DNA of 64,000 bases from Diabrotica undecimpunctata (GCF_040954645.1 NC_092813.1:18855235-18919234); one strand, 5' to 3'. Counted from the first letter of the stretch, positions 30,842-42,772 are shown. Translations and numbers: made by a program. Notes: generated from the letters alone by a model not told the origin.

Positions 30842-32278
30842 TTGTCCGAATTTGCACATGTAAGAAATCAGGATATCTCTGATTTAGTCTTTTTCAAGAC
30901 TAAAAAAGACGATAAAACTGTTTTTACTAATAAAATTACAGATTTAATTTCAGCATCCAGTCCAATCAGACGGGAATTCCCACTTCACAGGAAGTTATTC
31001 AAGAACAAAAAATTCAGGCCCACCCCAAGGAGAGGTGGACCCGCCCAGGAACAGTTACAGGATAACGAAATAGAACAAGAAACAACATCAGTAGAAGAAT
31101 CCACAACCACGATGGCTTCACATAACGTAGAGATCATGGAAGAAGAACCATTCCAGGCAGTGAAATGCCAGAGAAGAAATTCGAATGAAAACTTAGCAGG
31201 AGCTAGACAGCGACCATCAACAAGCAGTGGAACGGTTACAACTCAGAACCGTTATCAAGTTTTATCTACAATCAACACTGAAGAAACATCTTCTACGACG
31301 ACAACCAGGAAAGAAAGAGTGCCCCCTCTGGTCATAGCAGGACAAATTGGGAGTTATGCAACCTTCATCAAGGAAATAACGAAGTTATTAGGACACAATA
31401 ACTTCCAAATTTCACCTTCTGGAAAAGCAGGTACGAGGGTGTACCTAAAAATCAATGAAGATTATGAAAAACTCAAACAGGATTTCATCTCAACCTCAAC
31501 AGCCTTCCATACTTTTACGAAGAAATCGGAAGTAACGAAGAAAATCGTCATGAAAGCGGCCCCAGGATTAGACCTCGATGAAGTCGAAGCTGACCTCCGT
31601 GAACAAGGAATCATCGGAAAAGTCACCGAACTGAAAACCAGGAAACCAGGAGCACAAAGCAGCTCCTATCTGCTCCAAGTGGACAAACAACAGGATCTGA
31701 AGGAGATAAAAAGGATCAACGGAGTGCAAAACATAAGAGTAAGATGGGACGCTTACTCTAAACCATCCAGGGCAACGCAGTGTTTCAACTGCCAGGAGTT
31801 TGGACACTCTGCCAGAAACTGCTTCAAGCAACCTAGGTGCATGAAATGCGCTAACGGACATCAGACGAGACACTGCCCTCTCCCAAAAGGTCAGGTAAAC
31901 AAAGTGAAGTGCTGTAACTGCCAGGAGGCACACACTTCCAACTATCCAATGTGCAGCAAGCACATTGAGTACCTAGACAGGCAAGCTGCGAGAAGAGCGA
32001 GGAACCAACCGCAGAAAACGGCTCCACCAGCGCCACATCCTTCGACCTTCAGGAAAACCACCAGCAGTGTATCATATGCACAAGCGAGCAAAGGAGAGCA
32101 ACAAACACCAAGAAATGATGGAGTCAAGAGCACCTGGGCTGAAATTAACGAAATAGTTAATGTACAGAAAATGATGGAAATTCTTCAAGATATGAAGAGA
32201 GAGCTACTACAGGCAAAATCATTTGCAGAAAAAGCAATGATTTTCATGAAATACGAAGAGATCTACAATGAACCATAA
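30842..32278 (+). CDS. LINE-A ORF1 (nucleic-acid-binding, zinc-knuckle protein), unit A
   Basis: The frame is open from about 30827. The first ATG is at 31112 (MASHNVEIME), giving 388 residues; a TTG at 30842 would give 478. Jockey-type ORF1 proteins coat element RNA. The domain preceding the knuckles (about residues 220-310) has the pattern of the PRE_C2HC domain, followed by three cysteine clusters: CFNCQEFGHSARNC, CMKCANGHQTRHC and CCNCQEAHTSNYPMC. The C-terminus is Arg/Gln-rich and then helical. The stop overlaps the start of ORF2 by 11 bases (ATGAACCATAA). The upstream leader is cut by gypsy-2, so this copy cannot be transcribed normally. Confidence 0.85.
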   Translation: MSEFAHVRNQDISDLVFFKTKKDDKTVFTNKITDLISASSPIRREFPLHRKLFKNKKFRPTPRRGGPAQEQLQDNEIEQETTSVEESTTTMASHNVEIMEEEPFQAVKCQRRNSNENLAGARQRPSTSSGTVTTQNRYQVLSTINTEETSSTTTTRKERVPPLVIAGQIGSYATFIKEITKLLGHNNFQISPSGKAGTRVYLKINEDYEKLKQDFISTSTAFHTFTKKSEVTKKIVMKAAPGLDLDEVEADLREQGIIGKVTELKTRKPGAQSSSYLLQVDKQQDLKEIKRINGVQNIRVRWDAYSKPSRATQCFNCQEFGHSARNCFKQPRCMKCANGHQTRHCPLPKGQVNKVKCCNCQEAHTSNYPMCSKHIEYLDRQAARRARNQPQKTAPPAPHPSTFRKTTSSVSYAQASKGEQQTPRNDGVKSTWAEINEIVNVQKMMEILQDMKRELLQAKSFAEKAMIFMKYEEIYNEP

Positions 32279-34946
32279 ACACCTGAAGATACTCCAGTTC
32301 AACATAGCATCACTGAGGCTAAGGATCAGCGAACTTCGAGAGACAGTCGTAAGGCATAACCCAGATGTCATATGCCTGTCTGAAACAAGATACATGACGG
32401 ACTCCCAACTTCCAAGGATAACAAACTACGATGGATTCGGAAGAAGAGACGAACCAAACGACAGAGGAGTAGCCATCTATGTTAAGAACAACATAGAATG
32501 GAACCAGGTTTTGATGGATACACACCATTTCGAAAGTGTTGGAATTAAAGTAGGTATAGCTAATATCTTTTCAATTTACAGGAAGCACTCGGAAGAACTA
32601 GCCATAGAAGAACTGGATGCCTTACTCAACTCTGCACCAACCGTAGTCGTAGCAGGAGATTTCAACGCCAAACACACAGCATGGGGATGTATGACGGACA
32701 CAGCACCAGGAACAACTCTACTAAGATACTGCGAGGACAGAGATAGGATGTTATTCGCTCCAGACGAACCAACAAGGATCAATCCAATAAGAGGACACAA
32801 CAACTCAACACTGGACCTGTTCATCACCAAGGATGTAATAATGGAAGACGTCAGAACATACTTCGAATGCAGTTCGGACCACAAGCCAGTAATAGGAAGG
32901 ATGACATCGAGAGTCGACTTGCCAAGGATAGAACCAGTAGAAAGATGGAGATGGAAAGATGCTAACTGGCCTAACTACAGAAGACAGCTAAACCAAATGG
33001 AAATGAAGAGAGAATTCCAATCAACAGAAGAAGTAGAAGAAAAGATCGAAGAAATCACAAGAAGAATCCAACGAGCAATGGAAGCCAACATCCCAAAATC
33101 AATGACGAACAACAGAGGACTGATCATCCCAACAGAACTACAGGACATCATCAAGGATAGAAACAAGGCCAGACAAGCATTCCAAAGAACTAGAAGACAG
33201 GAATTCAAGGACTACGGAGACATCCTATCCGAAGAAATAAGAGTAAGACTGAGAAGTCTTACTGAAAACCAGTGGCACAACAACATCAGAAGAGCGGAAG
33301 AAAACCATGGAAACGTTTGGAAAATGCTGAAGGCAAGAAGAAGAGGAAAACAAAAGATGCCACAAATCATGGACAACGAGGGAACACACTACGACACCCA
33401 AGGAAAAGTTGATGCAATATCAAGGAAGATGGCAGCCACACACAGACAAAACCAGGATATGTCGGATGCAAGAACAAAGAGGAAAGTCGAGCAAGAATAC
33501 AACAGGATCAGAAGAAGGAACGAGTTCCAAATAGACAAGGAAGACCATACCAGCCCAAGTGAAGTTGCAAAAATCATCAGGAAACTGAAAGGAAGCAGAG
33601 CACCAGGACAAGAAGGAATCCACAACATCACCCTCAAGGAACTTCCGAAGAAGATCATAGTACAGCTGTACTATATCTTCAAATACTGCCTGGAAAAAGG
33701 ACATTTTCCAAACAACTGGAAACACGCCAAGATTATACCTCTTCTGAAACCAAGGAAAGATGGAAGAAGACCGGAAAGCTACAGGCCCATATCACTCCTG
33801 GAAACGATGGGAAAAATCTTAGAAAAAATCATCTACAAGAGACTGGTGAAGCATACAGAAAGAAGAGGAGTCATCCAAGAAGACCAGTTTGGTTTCAGAA
33901 AAGGAAGAAACTGCGAACTCCAATTAGCAAGGATCATCAGCGACACGAAGATAAAATTCAACAGGAAACAGAAGACAGGATTAGCCATACTGGACATAGA
34001 GAAAGCATACGACACGGTTTGGAAGAAGGCACTAATCTACAAGATGGACAAGGCTAGACTTCCACACTACCTCATCAACATCTGCGACATGTATCTATCT
34101 AATAGAACATTCCAAGTTTCAGCTGACCAAAAGATGTCGACGATTTAAGATATCCAGGAAGGAATGCCTCAGGGCAGCATCTTATCACCCATTTTATATA
34201 ACATTTTTGTTTCAGACCTCCCTACAGATCCAAGGACTTCTACAGCCCTGTATGCAGACGACACAGCAGTGTATGCATCCGGAAAAGACGAAAGAAGAAT
34301 CATAGATAACATGGAGAGCCACCTGGAAAGAATCACGGACTACACCGAAAAATGGAAAATCTAGATCAACGCCGAAAAAACGCAGTTCATCATTTTCGGC
34401 CAGGATAGACGACAACTACGGAACCAGATCACAGTAGGAGACAACAGAATTCAGGAAACAGAGACGGTCAAATACCTAGGAGTCCACCTCGACAGAAAAC
34501 TCAACTTCCGGGTGCATACACAAAAAACTAAGGTAAAAGCTAATGCAGCTAAAAAACTAATACTTCCTTTCATTTTTAGGTCCAGTCCACTCTCGAAGGC
34601 GAAGAAAATTCAACTCTACCAAGCATATGTTAGGTCGGTGATTCTGTATGCTATACCAGTGTGGAGCTCCATTGCGGAATCACACTGGAAAAAGTTGGAA
34701 GCAACTGAGAACTCATGCTACCGAATCATCGACGGAGCAGCATGGGAGGATAGAGTTACAAACGCGACGATCAAGAACAGGTTAGGATATACGCCACTAA
34801 GGGAAGTGGCCGAGAACAGAACCAGGTGGTTCTTCAACCAGGCCACTCGAAGACTGCGAAAGACCAGGGATATCCTCGAGAAGAACAGGATCCAGAGGAT
34901 ACACAGATCCACCCATAGACTGATCGACCACCTGATCAGGGTCTAA
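32268..34946 (+). pseudogene. LINE-A ORF2 (endonuclease + reverse transcriptase), unit A, two nonsense codons
   Basis: The frame is collinear for 893 codons but stopped by TAA at 34146 (CAA in unit B) and TAG at 34362 (AAG in unit B). The N-terminal endonuclease has ILQFNIASLRLR, CLSETRY, VVAGDFNAKHTAWG and SSDHKPV. The RT starts near residue 440 with GSRAPGQEGI and has SYRPISLLETMGKILEK, FGFRKGRNCELQLA, AILDIEKAYDTVW, MPQGSILSPILYN and the catalytic YADD at 34251-34262. The C-terminal part (WSSIAESHWKKLE, NRLGYTPLREV) is the usual jockey-type end. Both stops fall on or after motifs required for polymerase activity. Confidence 0.9.
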
Positions 34947-35175
34947 CCAGGCGTGCAGGGAAGTAGGTACGTTTGCCGATTTTAGTACCTACAGAAGCAG
35001 ACGAGGACACCACCCAAGAAAACCCAGGAACCGAAAGGAGAAATCTTCAAGCGCTGGCGGTGCACGAGCGGGACGTCGAGGAAGAAAGAAGGCTAAAATT
35101 TCTTAAGTTTTGACATGTAAATATCTTAGAATGGCAATAAACGTTTTTATTTTTATTTTTATTTTTTTATTTATA

Positions 35176-35186
35176 CATAGAGACAG
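35176..35186. other. LINE-A target-site duplication, right copy
   Basis: CATAGAGACAG follows the TTTTTATTTATA tail and continues directly into gypsy-1 LTR sequence. Confidence 0.85.
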
Positions 35187-35680
35187 AATCGACAGGTGTT
35201 GACTGAAGGTTCTCTTCTTCCCTACCCCGGCTTGTGGACGTGTTGAGTTCACAAGTTGTTTCCTTTCCTTTTACCGCCGCTATCCGAAGTGCGTGTTGAG
35301 CTCTTCACTACCCGTACTCTGAAGCAGTCGTGTTGAGACTGTCGAGGAGTGTCCTATTAACCCGAATCACTTAAGGGACGTGTTGAGTTCCTTTCCTTCC
35401 TTTGTACCTATCGTCCGCTGTTATTAAATCGATACAACGTTACCGTAAAATTTCAGATACACACTCGCTTGCCGACAAGACCAGTTCCATATGACAAGGT
35501 CAAGCTTAATTTGAATAAATAGGCCAGGTACTGAGAAGACTAAACCAAATTGTAAATATGTACGTAAGATTTTTGTCAATTTAATTTAAGGAAGACAATA
35601 AAGTTTTATTTTTATTTTGAACTCTGTCTCTGACTGTCTAAAAGCTACCCGGATAGTGACTCCCACGAGAGGACGTCACA
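35187..35680 (+). repeat. gypsy-1 3' LTR, remaining 494 bases
   Basis: It continues the LTR broken at 23640, matching 17964-18457 with one noted substitution. It ends GACGTCACA and is followed by the AATC target duplication. Confidence 0.95.
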
Positions 35681-35684
35681 AATC

Positions 35685-36774
35685 CATTATTTTGAATAAA
35701 CTGGTTTTAAACTAGGTTTATCACATTATGATTACACTTAAGCCACAATTCGAAAATACATATAATTTACAAGTGGGGTTTTGTAAAAATTACTAATTAT
35801 TGTGTTTTAAGTACATACTTCATACAACTCTTTTTGCGTTGCGTCTCTTGTTTGGCTTTTCCATGCGTCTCTTCTTTGGCTTTTCCAATACGTGAAATTT
35901 GACTCTTGTACATACGTACCGAATTATTTTTATCCATATACGAATGTATTCTATATAAAGGTTCTAGATCTGATCCGAATATTTGTTCTCTTTCGGTATT
36001 TTAGATTTTTATTTAATTTTGTTGTATGTATTGTGCTTTGCTGGTAAAATGTTTATTTCGTATCTAATATACTTTTTATATATCTTGTATCTGTTTTATA
36101 TGTTTTATCGTTATAACTTCTTTCTTGAAAAGTATACTGTGTCTATTTGGGATCCAGATGTTTTGTTTTTACAAATAATTTGTTAACATTAATTGGGAGC
36201 TGCTTTTATGACCTCATATTCTCTTTCTTTTCCTGATTTTTTTACATATGTTTTATATACATTTTCCATCATTATTGTCCATGCTTTCTGCCTTACGTGT
36301 TTCTATGTCAGAGATTTTAAACATTTTCTATCATTTTATGTACAGCATTTCTGCCTTACGTGTTTGTATGTTTGATTTTTTATACATTATTGTCCGTGCT
36401 TTCTGCCTTACGTGTTTCTGTGTCAGATATTTTATAAATTTTCTATCATTTTATGTACAGCATTTCTGCCTTACATGTATCTATGTGAGATATTTTATAC
36501 ATTTTCCATCATTATTGTCCATGCTTTCTGCCTTACGTGTTTCTATGTCAGATATTTTCTATTATTTTATGTACACCATTTCTGTCTTACGTGTTTATAT
36601 GTTAGATATTTTATACATTTTTCTATCATTTTATCTACAGATTTTCTCTCTTACGTGTTTCTATGACAGATATTTTAAACATTTTCTATTATTATTGTCC
36701 ATTTCTGTCTTACGTGTTTCTATATCAGATATTTTATAGATTTTTTCTATCATTTCATGTACAGCATTTCTGTC
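35685..36774 (-). repeat. Right-arm segment of the inverted repeat, unit A copy
   Basis: From about 35720 this is the inverted copy of 15012-15870, including the 63-bp minisatellite (36255-36775). About 207 bases near 36005-36240 have no counterpart in the left arm. No gene is present. Confidence 0.92.
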
Positions 36775-36777
36775 TTA

Positions 36778-37437
36778 GCCCCGTATTTATAGTCGGTACT
36801 CAAGCTCGTGCTTGAGCACGTGCTCCGCCAAGTCGAACTTACGTCAAAGTCATGCTCTAGTATTTGTTGTGTTCTATAAACGATACTTCGGGTATTCTCG
36901 TACAAGATTGATCTCAAGCACGAAAATTAGGGATTTTAAGTAAATTTGATAGATGGAATCCAATAAAAAGAAGATTCTGTCAATTATTATCATTGTCACC
37001 AAACTTTATTTAAATATTTTTTGCGCCAAATTTAGCTTTATTGAAGAAGAGGCATGTTGTGTATTAAAAAAATTAATTTTTAATAAATCATTTTAAGGTA
37101 TGTAATATATTATAAAAAAATATGCATTCGAGGGAATAAATTTCAATTATGTCGATTTTTAGATGAGCGGACATTGTACTAAATATGCAGTGTATTCAAC
37201 AAAAGGAAAGGTGTTTTTAATCCAGCTGGTAAAGGAAAATAATGCTGTAGAGAATAAAAGGACAAACGGTGCTTCCTTAATGAAAAAAGAAGGGTTGGGA
37301 GTACAATACAGCGTATTATATAACTGCCAGCCTGAGGTAGATATATTAAGGACTTCAGAACAGCTACGAAAATTGTAAAACAAATTGAAACAGAGGTAAA
37401 CTACTTTTATTTATTCAAGCAAAATTTTTATCGTAGA
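36778..37437 (+). mobile_element. Left end of the Harbinger-like element, unit A copy (truncated)
   Basis: It carries the terminal repeat GCCCCGTATTTATAGTCGG and the first part of the Myb/SANT-like pseudogene (37163-37378), then is cut by the duplication junction. It matches 47273-47932. Confidence 0.88.
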
Positions 37438-39453
37438 TGCGATTCTGGTTTGCAGAGGCATTTCTCTCAAATCGTCGAGGATGGGGTGTTCTGCCCCTTC
37501 TTCTTCGTCGTCTAAAAGGCAGAGTAATGGGAAGTCCTCTGGTTCGGCTTCAGGCGGAGACTGTATTGGCCAGGAGATTCGGTCAATTTGACTGTCTATG
37601 TCTTCTTCTGTGGTTTGGTCATTTTCTGCTGGATTTCGTGAGAGGTGATCAGGAAGTTGGTTTTCTTTCCCTGGTATATGAACCACCTCGAAATTAAATT
37701 CCTGTAATAGCAGTGACCATCTTGACAGTTTGGCTTTGTCGGCTTGGTATTTGTCTAACCATAGCAACGCTGTACTGTCGGTGAGAAGAGTGAATTTTTT
37801 CTCCTGGAGGAAGTGACGAAATTTCTTAAGTGCCCATATAACTGCTAAGCACTCTTTTTCATTTATATGATATTTTCTTTCGGCTGGTCGAAGTTTAGTG
37901 GAAGCGTAAGCAATTATCTTCCGTTCTTCGGTCGAGCCTTGAAATAGGACAACCCCCATACCATATTCGGAGGCATCAGTCTGCAGGCTAAATGGCTGGT
38001 TCATGTCAGGTCGCTCTAGGTGAAGATCTCCAGATAGGGCTGTTTTTAATGTGTTGAAAGCTGTCTCGGCTTCTGGCGTCCATTTGAAATATTTCTTTTT
38101 CGATGTTAAGTCAGTCAAAGGAGTGATAATGACTGCGAAGTTTGGAACAAAATCTCGGAGCCAGTTTGCTGTCCCAATAAAACTTCTCAGTTGTTTGACA
38201 GATTTGGGTCGCTGAAAACCTTGGATTTTCTCACAATGTTTTTCCAAGGGTTGAGTATCTGTGTCGGTTACTTTGTGGCCCAAATACTCTAACGTGTTGG
38301 TAGCAAACCGACATTTTTTCAACGAAACCCAGAGTCCATGTGTTCTGAGTCGCTCTAGGACGAGGTGGAGATGCTTCTGATGATCTTCCCAGGAGTTGGA
38401 ATAAATGATTATATCAACCATATAGACTTTTACAAATTCGTCTATGAAACCAGCGAAAACTGATGTAACCAATTTTTGGAAGGCTGCAGGTCCATTTTTG
38501 AGTCCGAAAGGCATAACTACGAACTCATAAGACGATCCGTCGGGTAGACTGAATGCTGTCAGCGGAATCGAATCTTTGTGTAGTGGTATTTGCCAAAAAC
38601 CACTCTTCAAATCTAATGTCGAAAATATTCTCGCCGTTCCTAGCTCTTTAATTGCATCGTGGATTGGCGGTAGGGCGGAGACCTCGTCGATTGTTATCTT
38701 GTTGATTTTACGATAATCAACACAAAATCGAGGCGTGCCATCCTTCTTCTTGACGATTACCACTGGGCTGTTATAGGGTGATCGACTTGGTCGGATGACA
38801 CCTGCTGCAAGCATCTCCTGGACTTCATCGAACATTATTTTCTTCTTAGCTGGAGAACATTTAAATGGCTTCGTATTGATCGGCCGTGTGTCTGTCAGCT
38901 TGATTTCCATCACCGTGTCTCGGGTAGTGGGTTGTTTAAGTTTATCGTCGAAGACGTCTTCGTACTCCTGCAGGAGTTCCCTTACGGTTGGGACTGCAAA
39001 TTGTGGAGCTTGGTCGTCTTGGAGTTGAGTCTTTGAGTTGCATTGTTTGGCTGAATGCGACTTCCAGTAGAGGACTTTTCGTGATTCTTTTCCCACGTGT
39101 AGACATTTTCGGTTAATGTCTATTAGTACCTCTTCTTTTTGGAGCCATGGCATACCCAGAATTAGATCTTGGTTCAGATCTTTTACAATGGCACATCTCG
39201 TTGTGGACTGGAAACTTCCAAAATCGATCGTGACTTCGACTGTACCCTGACTATGTGTAGTGGTGTGTTTGCAAGCCAACTGGACCATTCTCCGCCTTTT
39301 ATGAATATCTGCCGCTTGAATCAAGTCAGGATTGATATAATTCATCGATGCACCGGTATCGATGAGGACCTGGGCTTTCTTTGAATTGATGTTCACATCG
39401 ATTCGTGGCAGATTTGAAACTTTCATGGCGTTGATTGGATTAAGTTGGGGCAC
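37438..39453 (-). pseudogene. pol: gypsy-2 pol, unit B copy lacking integrase
   Basis: It has protease, RT (again with the YMVD motif, 38413-38424) and RNase H, identical in layout to 26944-28959. The duplication junction removes everything after LQTRIA. The frame then runs 27 bases into Harbinger sequence (STIKILLE) before stopping at 37411. Without integrase, 3' UTR and 3' LTR this copy cannot move. Confidence 0.92.
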
Positions 39454-39470
39454 CGCATCTGGAGAGAGGC

Positions 39471-40397
39471 TTAGTGGGTGCCCCTCTCGTCGTTTCCCTG
39501 GTTGTTAGGTTGTTGTCGGGGTTTCGGCGTTGGTTTCTGAGTTGGATTTCTATTTCTCCAATCATCTATAGTCTCAGAAGTTCTCGGTTGCCTCTGTGAA
39601 AATTGTCCCCTGGCTTGATTCTGATTTGATTGTTTTGCGGCTTTTGGCGGGTCGGGTTGTCGATTTGCACGTCGTGAAATGTTCTCGTCTGCTTCCAATT
39701 CTTCGCAGATTCGCCTCAGGTCTTCTTCAGTTCTCGGCATGTTGTTGCGAAGACTTTTTCTGATTTCTGGGCGAATTAGGTTGGCAATGGCCCTGCACCG
39801 TTCTTCTTCGTCGATATGTGGTAATAATCGTCGAAAAAGAGCCATCTTGGTTGAAATAAATTCGGCTATTGGCTGATATTTTTGGTAATGTCCGTATAAC
39901 TTGGACATTAGTGATGATCTCTTCGTTGTGTTGTCGAAGTGATCGATCAGCCTGTTTAAAAATGATTCGTAGTTCAGACCAGTCGTGAATTGGCTCTGTG
40001 CCCATTGAGCTGCCTCTCCTATTAGTGATTTTTCTAGGATGTAGGCTATCCAGTGTTTGGTATCGATGTTCATATTGCTCATGTGGTCTATTATGTCATC
40101 TACGAATTGTTGTGGATTTTCGGTATCATCGCCGGAGTATTGAGGTGGTGCAGGGGTCCATTTTGGTTGTGGGATCTCGATCTTTTTCTCCTGGGCTTCA
40201 GATTTGGGTTGTACCAGTGTTAAAGCTGTGACTGCTTGTATCAGCGTGGACAATACTGTAGCCAGGTCTGGGGTGTGGGTAACTTCTATGTGTTGGGCGC
40301 CATGTCGTACGGCCGTAGCGTCCTCCTGGTTTTCAGGAGTTTCTGGACGATCTACGACCGCCGCTCTTGAAGAGGATCTCAAGTTTCGAGAGTCCAT
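39471..40397 (-). CDS. gag: gypsy-2 Gag-like protein, unit B copy
   Basis: This is the duplicate of 28977-29903, open, with the ATG at 40397 again inside the LTR. I noted one amino-acid change just after the LTR edge (IEVTHT instead of IEDTHT). It lies in an element that lacks a 3' end. Confidence 0.85.
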   Translation of the reverse strand: MDSRNLRSSSRAAVVDRPETPENQEDATAVRHGAQHIEVTHTPDLATVLSTLIQAVTALTLVQPKSEAQEKKIEIPQPKWTPAPPQYSGDDTENPQQFVDDIIDHMSNMNIDTKHWIAYILEKSLIGEAAQWAQSQFTTGLNYESFLNRLIDHFDNTTKRSSLMSKLYGHYQKYQPIAEFISTKMALFRRLLPHIDEEERCRAIANLIRPEIRKSLRNNMPRTEEDLRRICEELEADENISRRANRQPDPPKAAKQSNQNQARGQFSQRQPRTSETIDDWRNRNPTQKPTPKPRQQPNNQGNDERGTH

Positions 40398-41285
40398 CTT
40401 CGTATTTAAGGAGTTTATTAGGATATCGGCCGTTACGGGCAAGAAGATCCGCCGAACCTCTGTAGTAGGTGAGGGGACACCGGCAATCAGAATTCTCTAA
40501 CCGTTCGAGCTTTCTTACAGATAAAATGTTCTTACATGAATTATATATATGTTAGAATTCTGATGCGTGGTGTATACCTCAAGTTCCACAGAGATGTCGG
40601 CCTTCTCACGTCGTGGAGCCGTGTTCCCTCTCCTCGAGAGAGGTACGAGAATGCCGGTCGTGTCGACCCTTCCTGCTGCCAGTCGCTTCGTATAGCTACC
40701 TTTTCGCTAACAGTATTTGATATAGTTACTATTTGCGTAAGGTTTCGGAGACGAAACGTTATTGCAGCTCAACCTGATCGGAAAAGCAATTACAAGTCCC
40801 CGTCGGGGCTTTTATTCGCTCTTTACCGTGACAGGCCCAAATAACGCTGTGGTCAGTTCGACACGATGTGAGGTAGTTCTAAGACCAATGTCTTTTCTAT
40901 CTCAGTAAGTCGTGTTCTACTGTCAGGAAGCGTTTTGCAGTCGACACGCCGGTTCTCGTATTCTCGATGATTTAACTTCTAAATTGAATAACCATTATTA
41001 AGTATTTCTTTACTTCAGGACGTCTTCGACGATAACAGGATAGCGGTAATAAATAAAACTCAAAGGTAGCTTGGTAGCGCACCGAACCAACAAGGTCTAA
41101 CGGGGCTAGTAGAGTATGTGCGACTGGACCCCGATCGGAAGATGTGCTGTTCTTTTATACACATCGTGTTTGAGAAAATTCAGCACACTTCCGCCGAGAG
41201 GCCAATGACAGCGAAGTCAATAACGAGCACTGTGATTGGCCGGCCAAAGTAACAATCTTTGTCGTGATTGGTTACCTTGGCGACA
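40303..41285 (-). repeat. gypsy-2 5' LTR, unit B copy
   Basis: Duplicate of 29809-30791 with the same TATA, AATAAA and hairpin. No second LTR is adjacent, because the duplication began within pol. Confidence 0.95.
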
Positions 41286-41335
41286 AAACAGCTTACCCAA
41301 CCCAAGCCGGTCGGCGGTAAACCGAACGGTTTAAG

Positions 41336-42772
41336 TTGTCCGAATTTGCACATGTAAGAAATCAGGATATCTCTGATTTAGTCTTTTTCAAGACTAAAAA
41401 AGACGATAAAACTGTTTTTACTAATAAAATTACAGATTTAATTTCAGCATCCAGTCCAATCAGACGGGAATTCCCACTTCACAGGAAGTTATTCAAGAAC
41501 AAAAAATTCAGGCCCACCCCAAGGAGAGGTGGACCCGCCCAGGAACAGTTACAGGATAACGAAATAGAACAAGAAACAACATCAGTAGAAGAATCCACAA
41601 CCACGATGGCTTCACATAACGTAGAGATCATGGAAGAAGAACCATTCCAGGCAGTGAAATGCCAGAGAAGAAATTCGAATGAAAACTTAGCAGGAGCTAG
41701 ACAGCGACCATCAACAAGCAGTGGAACGGTTACAACTCAGAACCGTTATCAAGTTTTATCTACAATCAACACTGAAGAAACATCTTCTACGACGACAACC
41801 AGGAAAGAAAGAGTGCCCCCTCTGGTCATAGCAGGACAAATTGGGAGTTATGCAACCTTCATCAAGGAAATAACGAAGTTATTAGGACACAATAACTTCC
41901 AAATTTCACCTTCTGGAAAAGCAGGTACGAGGGTGTACCTAAAAACCAATGAAGATTATGAAAAACTCAAACAGGATTTCATCTCAACCTCAACAGCCTT
42001 CCATACTTTTACGAAGAAATCGGAAGTAACGAAGAAAATCGTCATGAAAGCGGCCCCAGGATTAGACTTCGATGAAGTCGAAGCTGACCTCCGTGAACAA
42101 GGAATCATCGGAAAAGTCACCGAACTGAAAACCAGGAAACCAGGAGCACAAAGCAGCTCCTATCTGCTCCAAGTGGACAAACAACAGGATCTGAAGGAGA
42201 TAAAAAGGATCAACGGAGTGCAAAACATAAGAGTAAGATGGGACGCTTACTCTAAACCATCCAGGGCAACGCAGTGTTTCAACTGCCAGGAGTTTGGACA
42301 CTCTGCCAGAAACTGCTTCAAGCAACCTAGGTGCATGAAATGCGCTAACGGACATCAGACGAGACACTGCCCTCTCCCAAAAGGTCAGGTAAACAAAGTG
42401 AAGTGCTGTAACTGCCAGGAGGCACACACTTCCAACTATCCAATGTGCAGCAAGCACATTGAGTACCTAGACAGGCAAGCTGCGAGAAGAGCGAGGAACC
42501 AACCGCAGAAAACGGCTCCACCAGCGCCACATCCTTCGACCTTCAGGAAAACCACCAGCAGTGTATCATATGCACAAGCGAGCAAAGGAGAGCAACAAAC
42601 ACCAAGAAATGATGGAGTCAAGAGCACCTGGGCTGAAATTAACGAAATAGTTAATGTACAGAAAATGATGGAAATTCTTCAAGATATGAAGAGAGAGCTA
42701 CTACAGGCAAAATCATTTGCAGAAAAAGCAATGATTTTCATGAAATACGAAGAGATCTACAATGAACCATAA
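41336..42772 (+). CDS. LINE-A ORF1, unit B copy
   Basis: Duplicate of the unit A ORF1 with all three cysteine clusters. The first ATG is at 41606. Two amino-acid differences were noted (KTNEDYEK for KINEDYEK, LDFDEVE for LDLDEVE). It overlaps ORF2 by 11 bases. The normal LINE-A 5' leader is absent here, because it lies outside the duplicated unit. Confidence 0.85.
   Translation: MSEFAHVRNQDISDLVFFKTKKDDKTVFTNKITDLISASSPIRREFPLHRKLFKNKKFRPTPRRGGPAQEQLQDNEIEQETTSVEESTTTMASHNVEIMEEEPFQAVKCQRRNSNENLAGARQRPSTSSGTVTTQNRYQVLSTINTEETSSTTTTRKERVPPLVIAGQIGSYATFIKEITKLLGHNNFQISPSGKAGTRVYLKTNEDYEKLKQDFISTSTAFHTFTKKSEVTKKIVMKAAPGLDFDEVEADLREQGIIGKVTELKTRKPGAQSSSYLLQVDKQQDLKEIKRINGVQNIRVRWDAYSKPSRATQCFNCQEFGHSARNCFKQPRCMKCANGHQTRHCPLPKGQVNKVKCCNCQEAHTSNYPMCSKHIEYLDRQAARRARNQPQKTAPPAPHPSTFRKTTSSVSYAQASKGEQQTPRNDGVKSTWAEINEIVNVQKMMEILQDMKRELLQAKSFAEKAMIFMKYEEIYNEP

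Larger units (their letters stand above)
23641..35175 (+). mobile_element. LINE-A: jockey-type non-LTR retrotransposon (split by gypsy-2)
   Basis: LINE-A occupies 23641-23732 and 30796-35175, about 4.5 kb without gypsy-2. It has a 5' leader, ORF1 with zinc knuckles, ORF2 with endonuclease and RT, AATAAA at about 35140 and an A/T-rich tail of TTTTTA repeats. An 11-bp target duplication flanks it. It appears full length at the 5' end. Confidence 0.9.
17833..35680 (+). mobile_element. gypsy-1: Ty3/gypsy LTR retrotransposon, interrupted by LINE-A and gypsy-2
   Basis: Both LTRs, PBS, gag, pol (protease, RT, RNase H, integrase) and a polypurine tract are present in order, bounded by AATC duplications. 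Its own sequence is 17833-23640 plus 35187-35680. The rest (23641-35186) is LINE-A, with gypsy-2 inside it. The two LTRs (625 bases each) differ at three sites as far as I compared them, so insertion was recent, yet pol carries two frameshifts. Confidence 0.93.
26944..37437. repeat. Tandem duplication, unit A (10494 bp)
   Basis: It is collinear with 37438-47932 at a constant offset of 10494 up to about 34070 and 10495 after it. Breakpoints lie inside gypsy-2 pol (between RNase H and integrase) and inside the Myb/SANT-like pseudogene of the Harbinger-like element. About ten differences were noted over the whole unit. Confidence 0.97.

Noticed and set aside
31568..33725. Minus-strand open frames of 60-131 codons across LINE-A (and at 42062-44219)
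   Set aside because: They are antisense to ORF1/ORF2 and without family similarity.
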